A stretch of 24,002 bases of DNA from the NCBI GenBank assembly GCA_023411715.1, contig JAEYOM010000002.1, positions 1-24,002 of the forward strand. Reading direction: 5' to 3'. Source of the DNA: Bacillota bacterium (GTDB lineage Bacteria > Bacillota > Clostridia > Acetivibrionales > DTU013). A program made the position numbers and the translations under genes. Every line of letters begins with the position of its first letter. Position 1 is the stretch's first letter. A model generated the notes under the pieces. The model had not been told where the DNA came from. It worked only from the letters and a program-made list of their open reading frames with translations, and made no database searches. Positions 1-6,651 of the stretch are shown one piece after another.

Positions 1-584
1 ACTGCCCGGGAAAGACTGTGGAGCAGATCAAGGCGATCACAGCCCGCCTTATGGAGAAAGACAGCAATATAATGGCGACAAGAGCCGGCAGGGAGGTTTA
101 CGACGGTATCCTCGAACTGACGTCGGATGCTGTATATTATGAGGCGGCAAGAATAGTAGTAGTGAAAAAAAGAGAGCCTGTACCATCTGAAAAGATCATA
201 GCAGTCGTGACCGCGGGGACATCGGATATCCCGGTCGCGGAGGAGGCGGCTGTGACTGCGGAGACCATGGGAAATACCGTCAACAGGATATACGACGTCG
301 GAGTTGCAGGCATACACAGGTTGCTGGCCAAGGCTGAAGACCTTACGCGGGCAAACGTTATCATCGTAGCAGCAGGAATGGAGGGTGCGCTTGCAAGCGT
401 AGTCGGGGGACTCGTGGATAAGCCGGTGATAGCCGTGCCTACGAGCATAGGCTACGGTTCGAACTTCGGCGGCCTTTCGGCGCTACTCACGATGCTGAAC
501 AGCTGCGCAAGCGGGATAGGCGTAGTTAATATTGACAACGGTTTCGGCGCAGGTTATCTTGCAAGTATGATCAACAAATTGTGA
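1..584 (+). CDS. larB: LarB, pyridinium-3,5-biscarboxylate mononucleotide synthase (5' end outside window)
   Basis: LarB carboxylates and hydrolyses nicotinic acid adenine dinucleotide, the first step in making the nickel-pincer nucleotide cofactor of lactate racemase (LarA) and related enzymes. The reading frame is open from the first bases (CPGKT..., a LarB-typical motif), so the gene is cut by the window edge; an in-frame GTG at 18 is internal and not the start. What remains is about 190 residues of the PurE-like (AIR carboxylase-like) domain, with the segments GTSDIPVAEEAA, AGMEGALASVVGG and PTSIGYGSNFGG typical of LarB. LarC follows after 33 bp, so the two are almost certainly one operon. 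LarE and LarA are not in this window. Confidence 0.93.
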   Translation, partial: CPGKTVEQIKAITARLMEKDSNIMATRAGREVYDGILELTSDAVYYEAARIVVVKKREPVPSEKIIAVVTAGTSDIPVAEEAAVTAETMGNTVNRIYDVGVAGIHRLLAKAEDLTRANVIIVAAGMEGALASVVGGLVDKPVIAVPTSIGYGSNFGGLSALLTMLNSCASGIGVVNIDNGFGAGYLASMINKL

Positions 585-617
585 TCATAATTGTAATTCA
601 AAATAAGGAGAAATTGA

Positions 618-2237
618 ATGAAAATTCTGTATTTCGACTGTTTTTCCGGTATCAGCGGCGATATGACCATCGGAGCCCTGCTTGATCTCGGTATCGACAG
701 GGACGTATTTCTAGGTGAGCTTTCAAAGCTCGACCTGGACGGATATACAGCGGAGATAAATACAAAAACAGCGATGGGCATCAGCGGTACGGATTTCAAT
801 GTCGTACTGACCGATGAAGAAGACAGTTACTGCAGCAGCGATAGCGATACGGGTCATGAGCACGGGCACATGTATGATCAGACGGATGCGCATACACACG
901 ACAATGAATATGCGCACGACCACGGACATACACACGACAATGAATATGCGCACGACAATGAATATGCACACGATAATGAGCATGCGCACGACAATGAGCA
1001 TACACACGACAATGAATATGCGCACGACAATGAGCATACACACGACAATGAATATGCGCACGACAATGAGCATGCGCACGACAATGAGCATACACACGAC
1101 CACGGACATATACACGGTCATATGCATGACCATTCCGATGACAATACGCATTCTCACGGGCATTCGCATTCCGGTGCGGAACGCAACCTGCCCGATATTG
1201 AACATATATTTGAAACGAGCCGCCTGAGCAGCTTTGTCAAGACTTTCAGCATAAGGGTCTTCCGCGAGATCGCCGAGGCTGAGGCAAAGGTGCACGGCAA
1301 AACTGTCAATGAAGTGCATTTTCATGAAGTCGGAGCTGTGGACTCGATAGTCGATATAGCAGGCACCGCGATATGTCTTGAACTTCTCGGCGCGGAAAAG
1401 GTCGTAAGCTCTGTACTGCACGACGGAAGCGGATTCATACACTGCCGGCACGGCATGATACCTGTACCCGTTCCGGCGGTAATGGAGATGCTCGCCGGGA
1501 GCGGCATCCCGCTTGTGTCGGAAGATGTGGGGACAGAGCTCGTAACTCCTACCGGGATGGGGCTTATCAAATGCATGGCTTCAGAGTTTGGCGCACGTCC
1601 TCCTATGACGGTGGAGAGGACCGGATACGGCCTCGGAAAGAGGGATACAGGCAGGCTCAACGCCTTGAGGGTCTTTTTTGGGGAGCTCTATGACGATAAG
1701 TCCGGCGGTAACGACGGGACAGCCGCGCGCAATTGCTGGGCAGCTGAGCAAAGCGGCGAAAGAATAGCATCTGCCGCCGAAATTACGGCGCAAAGTGATG
1801 AAATCGCAGTGCTTGAGACGAATATGGACGACATCCCGGGTGAAACGCTCGGCTATACCATGTCGAAACTCATGGATGCGGGGGCGCTCGATGCATTTTA
1901 TACGCCCATTTATATGAAGAAGAACAGACCTGCCTATATGCTGACGGTCCTGGCAAAACCGGGCGCAGAAGACATTTTGGCTGATATAGTGTTCCGCGAG
2001 ACGACCACATTGGGCATCAGGACCCGATATGTAAAACGCCTCTGCATGGACAGAAAAATACTGAATGTCAGTACTCCCTATGGTGATGCCAGGGTAAAAA
2101 TCGCATCTTATGGAGATATAAAGAAGGTTTCCCCCGAATACGAGGACTGCAGGAAAATTGCGGAAAAGTCGGGGTTTCCGCTGTCAAAAGCCTGTTCGAT
2201 CGTTACTGAAGGTGCGGCAAAGCAGTATGGTATATAA
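618..2237 (+). CDS. larC: LarC, nickel-pincer cofactor nickel insertase with expanded His-rich insert
   Basis: LarC inserts nickel (CTP-dependent) into the bisthiocarboxylated pyridinium mononucleotide to finish the nickel-pincer cofactor. The start ATG has AAGGAG at 605-610. The N-terminus (YFDCFSGISGDM) and the C-terminal part (TNMDDIPGETLGY, PIYMKKNRPAYML) are LarC hallmarks. Here LarC1 and LarC2 regions are one continuous 539-residue frame, whereas in Lactobacillus plantarum they are joined by programmed frameshifting. The protein is longer than the usual 400 or so residues because of a His/Asp/Asn/Glu-rich insert at roughly residues 75-188, containing 12 hexapeptide units of mainly HDNE-Y/H-A/T. 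The tract is presumably a nickel-binding or nickel-storage loop; that role is inferred. The gene overlaps the next one by 11 bp. Confidence 0.93.
   Translation: MKILYFDCFSGISGDMTIGALLDLGIDRDVFLGELSKLDLDGYTAEINTKTAMGISGTDFNVVLTDEEDSYCSSDSDTGHEHGHMYDQTDAHTHDNEYAHDHGHTHDNEYAHDNEYAHDNEHAHDNEHTHDNEYAHDNEHTHDNEYAHDNEHAHDNEHTHDHGHIHGHMHDHSDDNTHSHGHSHSGAERNLPDIEHIFETSRLSSFVKTFSIRVFREIAEAEAKVHGKTVNEVHFHEVGAVDSIVDIAGTAICLELLGAEKVVSSVLHDGSGFIHCRHGMIPVPVPAVMEMLAGSGIPLVSEDVGTELVTPTGMGLIKCMASEFGARPPMTVERTGYGLGKRDTGRLNALRVFFGELYDDKSGGNDGTAARNCWAAEQSGERIASAAEITAQSDEIAVLETNMDDIPGETLGYTMSKLMDAGALDAFYTPIYMKKNRPAYMLTVLAKPGAEDILADIVFRETTTLGIRTRYVKRLCMDRKILNVSTPYGDARVKIASYGDIKKVSPEYEDCRKIAEKSGFPLSKACSIVTEGAAKQYGI
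897..1112 (+). repeat. 18-bp tandem repeat tract inside larC (12 units)
   Basis: Twelve consecutive 18-bp units, each encoding a hexapeptide beginning HD. Ten read HDNE followed by YA, HA or HT. The second (915-932) reads HDHGHT and the last (1095-1112) HDHGHI. Unit length is a multiple of three, so gain or loss of units keeps the frame. The period also keeps several frames open on both strands, which explains the apparent antisense open frames here; they are not genes. Confidence 0.95.
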
Positions 2238-3174
2238 TAAATTTTCTGAATTTCTGCTGAAGCAGTATGGAACAAAAGTTTACAAGCTGCCGGTCAACAT
2301 TCCCTCCGGCTGCCCGAACCGGGACGGGACCTGCGGCAGCGGAGGCTGTATTTTCTGCGGGGAGGAAGGAGCCGGCTTCGAGACGCTGCCGGTCGATATG
2401 GGCGTTTCCGAACAGCTGGCCCAAAATGCTGGGTATATCGGAGAAAAATACAAGGCAAAGAAGTTTATTGCGTATTTTCAGAACTATTCAAATACATATC
2501 TTCCGTTTCACCTTTTTGAAGAATACATGGAGGCAGCCTGCATCGACAATGCGGTTGCGCTGTATATTTCGACGCGTCCCGACTGTATAGACGATAAAAG
2601 GGTGAATTTTCTCAAGGAACTGGAAAATAGAAAAGGCGTCGATATTGTGATCGAACTGGGTCTCCAATCGGTCAACAGCCGGACTCTGAGATGGCTGAAC
2701 CGGGGGCATGGCCTCGCTGAATTCGTGGACGCCGTACAGCGTATCAAAAACAGGGGGCTCGGCGTCTGCGCGCATATGATTAACGATCTGCCGTCGGATG
2801 AAGCGGAGGATGTTGCGGAGGGGGCAAAATTTCTTTCCGCCCTCGGTGTAGATCAGGTTAAATGTCATTCGCTTTATATCCTGGAAGATACGCCTCTTGC
2901 CGCGATGTTCCGGCAAGACGGCTTCAAACCGCTGAGCATAGAGGATTTCATCAGCAGGACGATCCTTTTCCTCGAATACCTTGATCCGAAGATCGTAGTA
3001 CAGAGGCTTATCGGACGGGCTCCGCAGGACAGGACGCTTTTCTGCAGCTGGGATACGAGCTGGTGGAAGGTGCATGAAGCCATCGAGGAAAGGATGCAGT
3101 CGGAAGGTCTGTACCAGGGACGGCGGTTCAATTATCTCAACGGTTCGGCGCTCAGACGGGCAGGATTCAGTTAG
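2227..3174 (+). CDS. TIGR01212-family (YhcC-like) radical SAM protein
   Basis: A 315-residue member of the TIGR01212/YhcC group of radical SAM proteins. The iron-sulfur motif has the spaced form typical of this group, C29-x11-C41-x2-C44 within CPNRDGTCGSGGCIFC, with an additional Cys36 where homologues often have Lys. Downstream segments YFQNYSNTYLP and VDIVIELGLQS match the family core. The frame extends upstream to 2158, but that would lie well inside larC. The ATG at 2227 gives the expected N-terminus (MVYNKFSEFL) and an 11-bp overlap with larC, consistent with translational coupling. The molecular function of the family is not firmly established; tRNA or protein modification has been suggested. 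Confidence 0.85.
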   Translation: MVYNKFSEFLLKQYGTKVYKLPVNIPSGCPNRDGTCGSGGCIFCGEEGAGFETLPVDMGVSEQLAQNAGYIGEKYKAKKFIAYFQNYSNTYLPFHLFEEYMEAACIDNAVALYISTRPDCIDDKRVNFLKELENRKGVDIVIELGLQSVNSRTLRWLNRGHGLAEFVDAVQRIKNRGLGVCAHMINDLPSDEAEDVAEGAKFLSALGVDQVKCHSLYILEDTPLAAMFRQDGFKPLSIEDFISRTILFLEYLDPKIVVQRLIGRAPQDRTLFCSWDTSWWKVHEAIEERMQSEGLYQGRRFNYLNGSALRRAGFS

Positions 3175-3233
3175 AGCATGGAAAGTGAATTAAAGAATTA
3201 TCCCTTATTTCATTAAATTTGTAGACTCTGACG

Positions 3234-3262
3234 TTTACAAGTATTTTCTGCTTGGTTATAAT
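3234..3262 (+). promoter_or_regulatory. sigma-A promoter of guaA
   Basis: TTTACA at 3234-3239 and a perfect TATAAT at 3257-3262, 17 bp apart. Transcription should begin near 3269, about 20 nt before the guaA start, leaving a short leader with AGGAG at 3276-3280 and no room for a purine riboswitch. Confidence 0.75.
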
Positions 3263-3288
3263 AGTCATAAAAAACAGGAGATTAGGAT

Positions 3289-4824
3289 ATGAATAATGAA
3301 CTGGTCATCGTGCTGGATTTCGGAGGCCAATACAACCAGCTGATCGCAAGAAGGGTCAGGGAAGCGAACGTATACTGCGAAGTCCTCTCATATAAAACTC
3401 CTCTGGAACGTATAAAGGAGCTGAAACCTAAAGGCATCATCTTCACCGGCGGGCCTATGTCCGTACTCGATCCGGGGGCTCCGTTCTGTGACAGCGGTAT
3501 CTTCAGCCTGGATATCCCGATCCTTGGGATATGCTACGGTATGCAGCTCATGAGCGTGATGCTCGGCGGTGAAGTCGAAAAAGCGGATCAGCGCGAATAC
3601 GGCAAAATGAATGTCGAACTGACACCAGACTGCTGCTTGTTCAGCGATATTGATGCGAGTACTACCTGCGTGATGAGCCATACCTATTTTGTTACAAAAA
3701 TGCCTGAAGGCTTCAACAAAGCCGCTTTTTCATCGAACTGTCCCATAGCTGCGATGGAGGATATCAAGCGAAAGTTCTACGGGGTGCAGTTCCATCCCGA
3801 AGTTGCACATACGTCCAAAGGCAGGGAGATATTGAACAATTTCCTTTATAAGATATGCGGCTGCAAGGGCGACTGGGTGATGTCCTCGTTCGTGCGCCAT
3901 TCGATCGAAGCGATAAGGGCCAAGGTGGGAGACGGCAAGGTACTGTGCGCTTTGTCGGGCGGAGTCGATTCCTCCGTGGCTGCAGTCCTGATGAACAAAG
4001 CGGTAGGCAAGCAATTGACCTGCATATTCGTCGATCACGGTCTCCTTAGAAAATATGAAGGCGATCAGGTGGAACAGGTCTTCAGGAAGCAGTATGACAT
4101 AAACCTGATACGCGTCAACGCGGAAGACAGATTCCTGGGAAAGCTTGCCGGTGTCGAGGATCCGGAAAGAAAGAGAAAGATCATAGGCGAGGAATTCATC
4201 CGCGTATTTGAAGAAGAGGCAAAAAAGATAGGCAAAGTGGATTTCCTGGTGCAGGGGACCATATACCCCGACGTTATCGAAAGCGGCCTCGGCGACGCGG
4301 CTGTTATCAAGAGCCATCACAACGTAGGCGGGCTGCCCGATTATGTGGATTTCAAGGAGATAATCGAACCTCTCAGGAATCTTTTCAAGGATGAGGTAAG
4401 AAAGGTCGGAGAAGAGCTTGATATCCCGGCCGAGATAGTATGGCGCCAGCCTTTCCCGGGCCCGGGCCTGGCTATCCGCGTAATCGGCGATATTACGAAG
4501 GATAAGCTCGAGATACTGAGAGATTCGGACCATATTTTCCGAAGCGAGATTGCGGCTGCAGGTTTGGATAGATCCATCAACCAGTATTTTACCGTACTCA
4601 CCGGAATGAGGAGCGTCGGGGTCATGGGCGACGAGCGCACCTACGATTATACTCTGGCGCTGAGAGCCGTAACGACCACCGATTTTATGACTGCGGACTG
4701 GGCGAGGATCCCTTACGATTTGTTGGAGAAGATATCCAACAGGATAGTCAATGAAGTCAAGCATATAAACCGCGTTGTTTACGATATAACAAGCAAGCCG
4801 CCGGCGACCATCGAGTGGGAATGA
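3289..4824 (+). CDS. guaA: GMP synthase (glutamine-hydrolysing)
   Basis: Converts XMP to GMP using ATP and glutamine. The 511-residue length is normal. The N-terminal class I amidotransferase domain has the nucleophile Cys82 in GICYGMQ and the His/Glu pair in QFHPEV. The ATP-pyrophosphatase domain begins near residue 218 with the PP-loop SGGVDSS. The C-terminal dimerisation domain ends in the conserved PPATIEWE. AGGAG lies 8 nt before ATG. The last bases of the gene are one copy of a long-distance direct repeat (see 4811-4827), and the 3' end of guaA is a known integration hotspot for genomic islands. The present stop is TGA; the distal repeat copy carries TAA instead. The gene appears intact and unaffected by the insertion. 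Confidence 0.97.
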   Translation: MNNELVIVLDFGGQYNQLIARRVREANVYCEVLSYKTPLERIKELKPKGIIFTGGPMSVLDPGAPFCDSGIFSLDIPILGICYGMQLMSVMLGGEVEKADQREYGKMNVELTPDCCLFSDIDASTTCVMSHTYFVTKMPEGFNKAAFSSNCPIAAMEDIKRKFYGVQFHPEVAHTSKGREILNNFLYKICGCKGDWVMSSFVRHSIEAIRAKVGDGKVLCALSGGVDSSVAAVLMNKAVGKQLTCIFVDHGLLRKYEGDQVEQVFRKQYDINLIRVNAEDRFLGKLAGVEDPERKRKIIGEEFIRVFEEEAKKIGKVDFLVQGTIYPDVIESGLGDAAVIKSHHNVGGLPDYVDFKEIIEPLRNLFKDEVRKVGEELDIPAEIVWRQPFPGPGLAIRVIGDITKDKLEILRDSDHIFRSEIAAAGLDRSINQYFTVLTGMRSVGVMGDERTYDYTLALRAVTTTDFMTADWARIPYDLLEKISNRIVNEVKHINRVVYDITSKPPATIEWE

Positions 4825-4827
4825 TTG
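4811..4827 (+). other. attL: direct repeat at the guaA 3' end
   Basis: TCGAGTGGGAATGATTG, matched at 22719-22735 by TCGAGTGGGAATAATTG, 16 of 17 identical with the first 12 bases perfect. It covers the codons for the guaA C-terminal IEWE and the stop. Sites of this kind, where the element supplies a replacement 3' end, are typical of tyrosine-integrase islands in guaA. Confidence 0.82.
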
Positions 4828-4879
4828 AAACCCGGAAAGCCGCATAAATGCTAGGTTTTTAACCTGCTGATTTTAGCGG

Positions 4880-4897
4880 TGGCAACGATTTGGCAAC
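4880..4897 (+). repeat. Paired TGGCAAC direct repeats beside attL
   Basis: Two exact TGGCAAC heptamers at 4880-4886 and 4891-4897, 11 bp start to start, about one helical turn. Just before them, 4840-4880 is an imperfect inverted repeat around AGGTT-TTT-AACCT (4853-4865). Short direct repeats near an att core are the usual form of integrase arm-binding sites. That reading is inferred from position and spacing only. Confidence 0.4.
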
Positions 4898-4922
4898 ACT
4901 AATTGCATTATTCATATGAAAA

Positions 4923-4952
4923 GAGCTAAATGCCTGATGGCATTCTTCGCTC
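4923..4952 (-). terminator. Possible leftward terminator hairpin near attL
   Basis: GAGC (4923-4926) pairs with GCTC (4949-4952), and AATGCC with GGCATT around a TGAT loop, with an internal bulge. On the minus strand the hairpin is followed by TTTT, giving a weak leftward terminator. No minus-strand gene now feeds it. It could belong to an integrase or other gene lost from this end. Confidence 0.3.
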
Positions 4953-4996
4953 CTGTAATGTAAATTTGTAAAAAAATCTATAATTAAAAATAATTC

Positions 4997-5025
4997 TTTA
5001 CAAATTGCCAAGAAAGATGTATTCT
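4997..5025 (+). promoter_or_regulatory. Candidate promoter of the IclR regulator gene
   Basis: TTTACA at 4997-5002 and TATTCT at 5020-5025, spaced 17 bp. A perfect TATAAT also occurs at 5056-5061 but has no convincing -35 at the right distance. Either could start the regulator transcript. Confidence 0.35.
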
Positions 5026-5040
5026 TTAGATAGATAAAAA

Positions 5041-5073
5041 TGAAACAAAGTTTTATATAATGAAACTTTTCGG
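5041..5073 (+). promoter_or_regulatory. Candidate IclR-type operator half-sites upstream of the regulator
   Basis: TGAAAC-AAA-GTTTTA at 5041-5055 is an inverted repeat with one mismatch, and a further TGAAAC begins at 5061. The same GAAAC/GTTTC core forms a perfect palindrome upstream of the RraA-like gene (5916-5928). Shared cores at both ends of a regulator gene suggest autoregulation plus control of the cluster; this is inference. Confidence 0.4.
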
Positions 5074-5100
5074 CATGTATAAATAATTTGTGGGGTTAAT

Positions 5101-5868
5101 ATGAAGCAGGATTACACGATTGCAGCGGTCGTCAGAGCACTTAAGATTCTTAGGTTGTTTGATGTTAACCATCGTGTCATGTCATTGACGGTAATCAGTT
5201 CATTGTCCGGTCTTACCAAGAGCAGCGCATTGCGCATTCTGGATAGCCTGGAGAGTGAAGGTTTTGTACGCAGAGGAGAGGAAGACAAAAAGTATCGCCT
5301 TGGGACCGAGATTTTTATCATAGGAAATACGGGTTATGAGTTTTCCAGCCTCCGCGATCTTGCTGGACCCCTATTGAAAAAGATTGCAAATGCCACGGGA
5401 CTGACAGGGCATTTGGGAGTTTTGGAGCATAGTAAAATTCTCTTTGCTTCCTGTGTTTATCCGGATAGCGTTTATGAAGGATATTCGATTGCATCCTCCG
5501 TTGGGGCGGAGCTGCCATGTCACTGCACAGGAGTCGGTAAGGTGTTGTTAGCGTTTTGTAATACCGCCCAGAGGGAGACACTATTGGACAAGTGCGATTT
5601 TAAGAGATATACCCCTAACACTATCGTGACAAAACAAGCTTTGCTGACAGAATTAGAGCAGATTCGGGGGGATGGCTATGGGCTGAATCATGAGGAACAT
5701 GAATTGTATGTCTCTTGTATTACATATCCTGTGTTTGATTTCCGGCGTCAAATCGTAGCGGCTGTAAGCCTTACAGGGCAGACTCAAATTATGAAAAACA
5801 AGGATCAGGAGTTTCTTCACGCGACTCTTAAAGAGATGGCGTCCGAGTTGGGTAGGCTTTGTGTATAA
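5101..5868 (+). CDS. IclR-family transcriptional regulator
   Basis: A 255-residue protein of normal IclR-family length. The N-terminal winged helix-turn-helix spans roughly residues 4-65 (AAVVRALKILRLFD, then LSGLTKSSALRILDSLESEGFV and the wing KKYRLG). The C-terminal ligand-binding domain includes GVGKVLLAF and the segment GYGLNHEEHELYVSCITYPVFD, which matches the typical G-x-x-x-D/N-x-E-E region with its Cys. IclR regulators usually control adjacent catabolic operons in response to a small organic acid or sugar acid. Its gene heads the catabolic cluster and points the same way. Candidate operators lie before it and directly downstream of it. The effector cannot be read from sequence. Confidence 0.92.
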   Translation: MKQDYTIAAVVRALKILRLFDVNHRVMSLTVISSLSGLTKSSALRILDSLESEGFVRRGEEDKKYRLGTEIFIIGNTGYEFSSLRDLAGPLLKKIANATGLTGHLGVLEHSKILFASCVYPDSVYEGYSIASSVGAELPCHCTGVGKVLLAFCNTAQRETLLDKCDFKRYTPNTIVTKQALLTELEQIRGDGYGLNHEEHELYVSCITYPVFDFRRQIVAAVSLTGQTQIMKNKDQEFLHATLKEMASELGRLCV

Positions 5869-5873
5869 TTATT

Positions 5874-5900
5874 AAATGGACTCATGTTGGGCCCATTTTT
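5874..5900 (+). terminator. Intrinsic terminator after the IclR gene
   Basis: AAATGG (5874-5879) pairs with CCATTT (5893-5898). After one A-C mismatch, CTC (5881-5883) pairs with GGG (5889-5891), leaving a five-base loop. A T-run follows. It would separate the regulator from the catabolic operon. Confidence 0.55.
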
Positions 5901-5915
5901 AATTACGTAAAAATG

Positions 5916-5928
5916 GAAACTGAGTTTC
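5916..5928 (+). promoter_or_regulatory. GAAACT-G-AGTTTC palindrome, candidate operator of the catabolic operon
   Basis: A perfect 6-1-6 inverted repeat between the regulator terminator and the ribosome site (AAGGAG, 5945-5950) of the RraA-like gene. Its core matches the half-sites before the regulator gene. Position and symmetry fit an IclR-family binding site. Confidence 0.45.
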
Positions 5929-5958
5929 ACACACTAAAACATTCAAGGAGAATTTAAT

Positions 5959-6639
5959 ATGCTTTCGTATGCTAGTGATAAAGAGCTTTTTGCAATTATG
6001 AAAAAAGAACTATACACGGCAGTAGTCGGCGACATTATGGATAAGATGGGATTACAGCATCAATTTTTGCCGCCACAGATACGGCCTCTGAAGGATGATA
6101 TGATCCTGGTGGGAAGAGCGATGACGGTGCAGGAGGCTGATCTCGATCAAATCGCTTCAGGCAGTGAACCAGGGGGGGATTTTGGCAAAATGTTTGAAGC
6201 ATTGGATTCCCTGACTGAGGATGAGATCTATGTTTGCAGCGGATGTTCACCCTATTATGCTGTTTTTGGTGAGCTGATGACACTTCGCGCTGTATACCTT
6301 GGGGCAGGCGGCGCTGTGCTCAACAGCTATCTGCGAGACACAAAAGGAATTTTAGCAACTGGGATTCCTGTCTTTTCCATGGGCAGTTATGCGCAGGATC
6401 AGGCACCCCGAGGCAAGGTAATCGACTATCGTGTGCCTATCCAGTTTGGAGCCGTTGTGATTAACCCGGGCGATATCCTGTTTGGCGATATTGACGGAGT
6501 TTTGGTTATCCCGCAGGAGCATGAAAGAGAGATTCTTGAAAAGGCGTATGAAAAGGCAACCGCGGAAAAAACTGTGGCACAGGCGCTGATGAGGGGAGTT
6601 TCTACTCAAGAGGTTTTTGCGTCTTACGGCATCATGTAA
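5959..6639 (+). CDS. RraA-like (HMG/CHA aldolase superfamily) protein
   Basis: A 226-residue member of the RraA / 4-hydroxy-4-methyl-2-oxoglutarate aldolase superfamily. Members either cleave 4-hydroxy-2-oxo acids to pyruvate, decarboxylate oxaloacetate, or (true RraA) bind RNase E. Visible motifs are GELMT at 104-108, L-R126-D127 (the Arg/Asp pair that binds the keto acid and metal in the aldolases), PGDILFGDIDGV and VIP. The R-D pair favours an enzyme over the RNase E regulator. It is the first gene of the cluster, 12 bp before the amidohydrolase, and may act as a second retro-aldolase or decarboxylase beside the HpaI-type aldolase at 18711. Substrate unknown. Automatic pipelines often mislabel this family as demethylmenaquinone methyltransferase. 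Confidence 0.85.
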   Translation: MLSYASDKELFAIMKKELYTAVVGDIMDKMGLQHQFLPPQIRPLKDDMILVGRAMTVQEADLDQIASGSEPGGDFGKMFEALDSLTEDEIYVCSGCSPYYAVFGELMTLRAVYLGAGGAVLNSYLRDTKGILATGIPVFSMGSYAQDQAPRGKVIDYRVPIQFGAVVINPGDILFGDIDGVLVIPQEHEREILEKAYEKATAEKTVAQALMRGVSTQEVFASYGIM

Positions 6640-6651
6640 GGGGGCACTGTT

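Noticed and set aside
723..1451. Long antisense open frames over the larC repeat region
   Set aside because: They arise from the 18-bp periodicity, which keeps several frames free of stops; translations are monotonous and lack any ribosome site.
2158..2226. N-terminal extension of the radical SAM protein
   Set aside because: It would lie inside larC and adds residues not typical of the family; ATG at 2227 gives the standard N-terminus.
3730..4845. 371-residue antisense frame across guaA
   Set aside because: Shadow of a well-conserved coding gene with strong third-position bias; no start context and no recognisable domain.
4898..4955. Minus-strand fragment near attL as an integrase C-terminus
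   Set aside because: A short minus-strand frame ends VAKSLPPLKSAG, but no tyrosine-recombinase motif (the R-H-R-Y residues) can be found, so it was not called.
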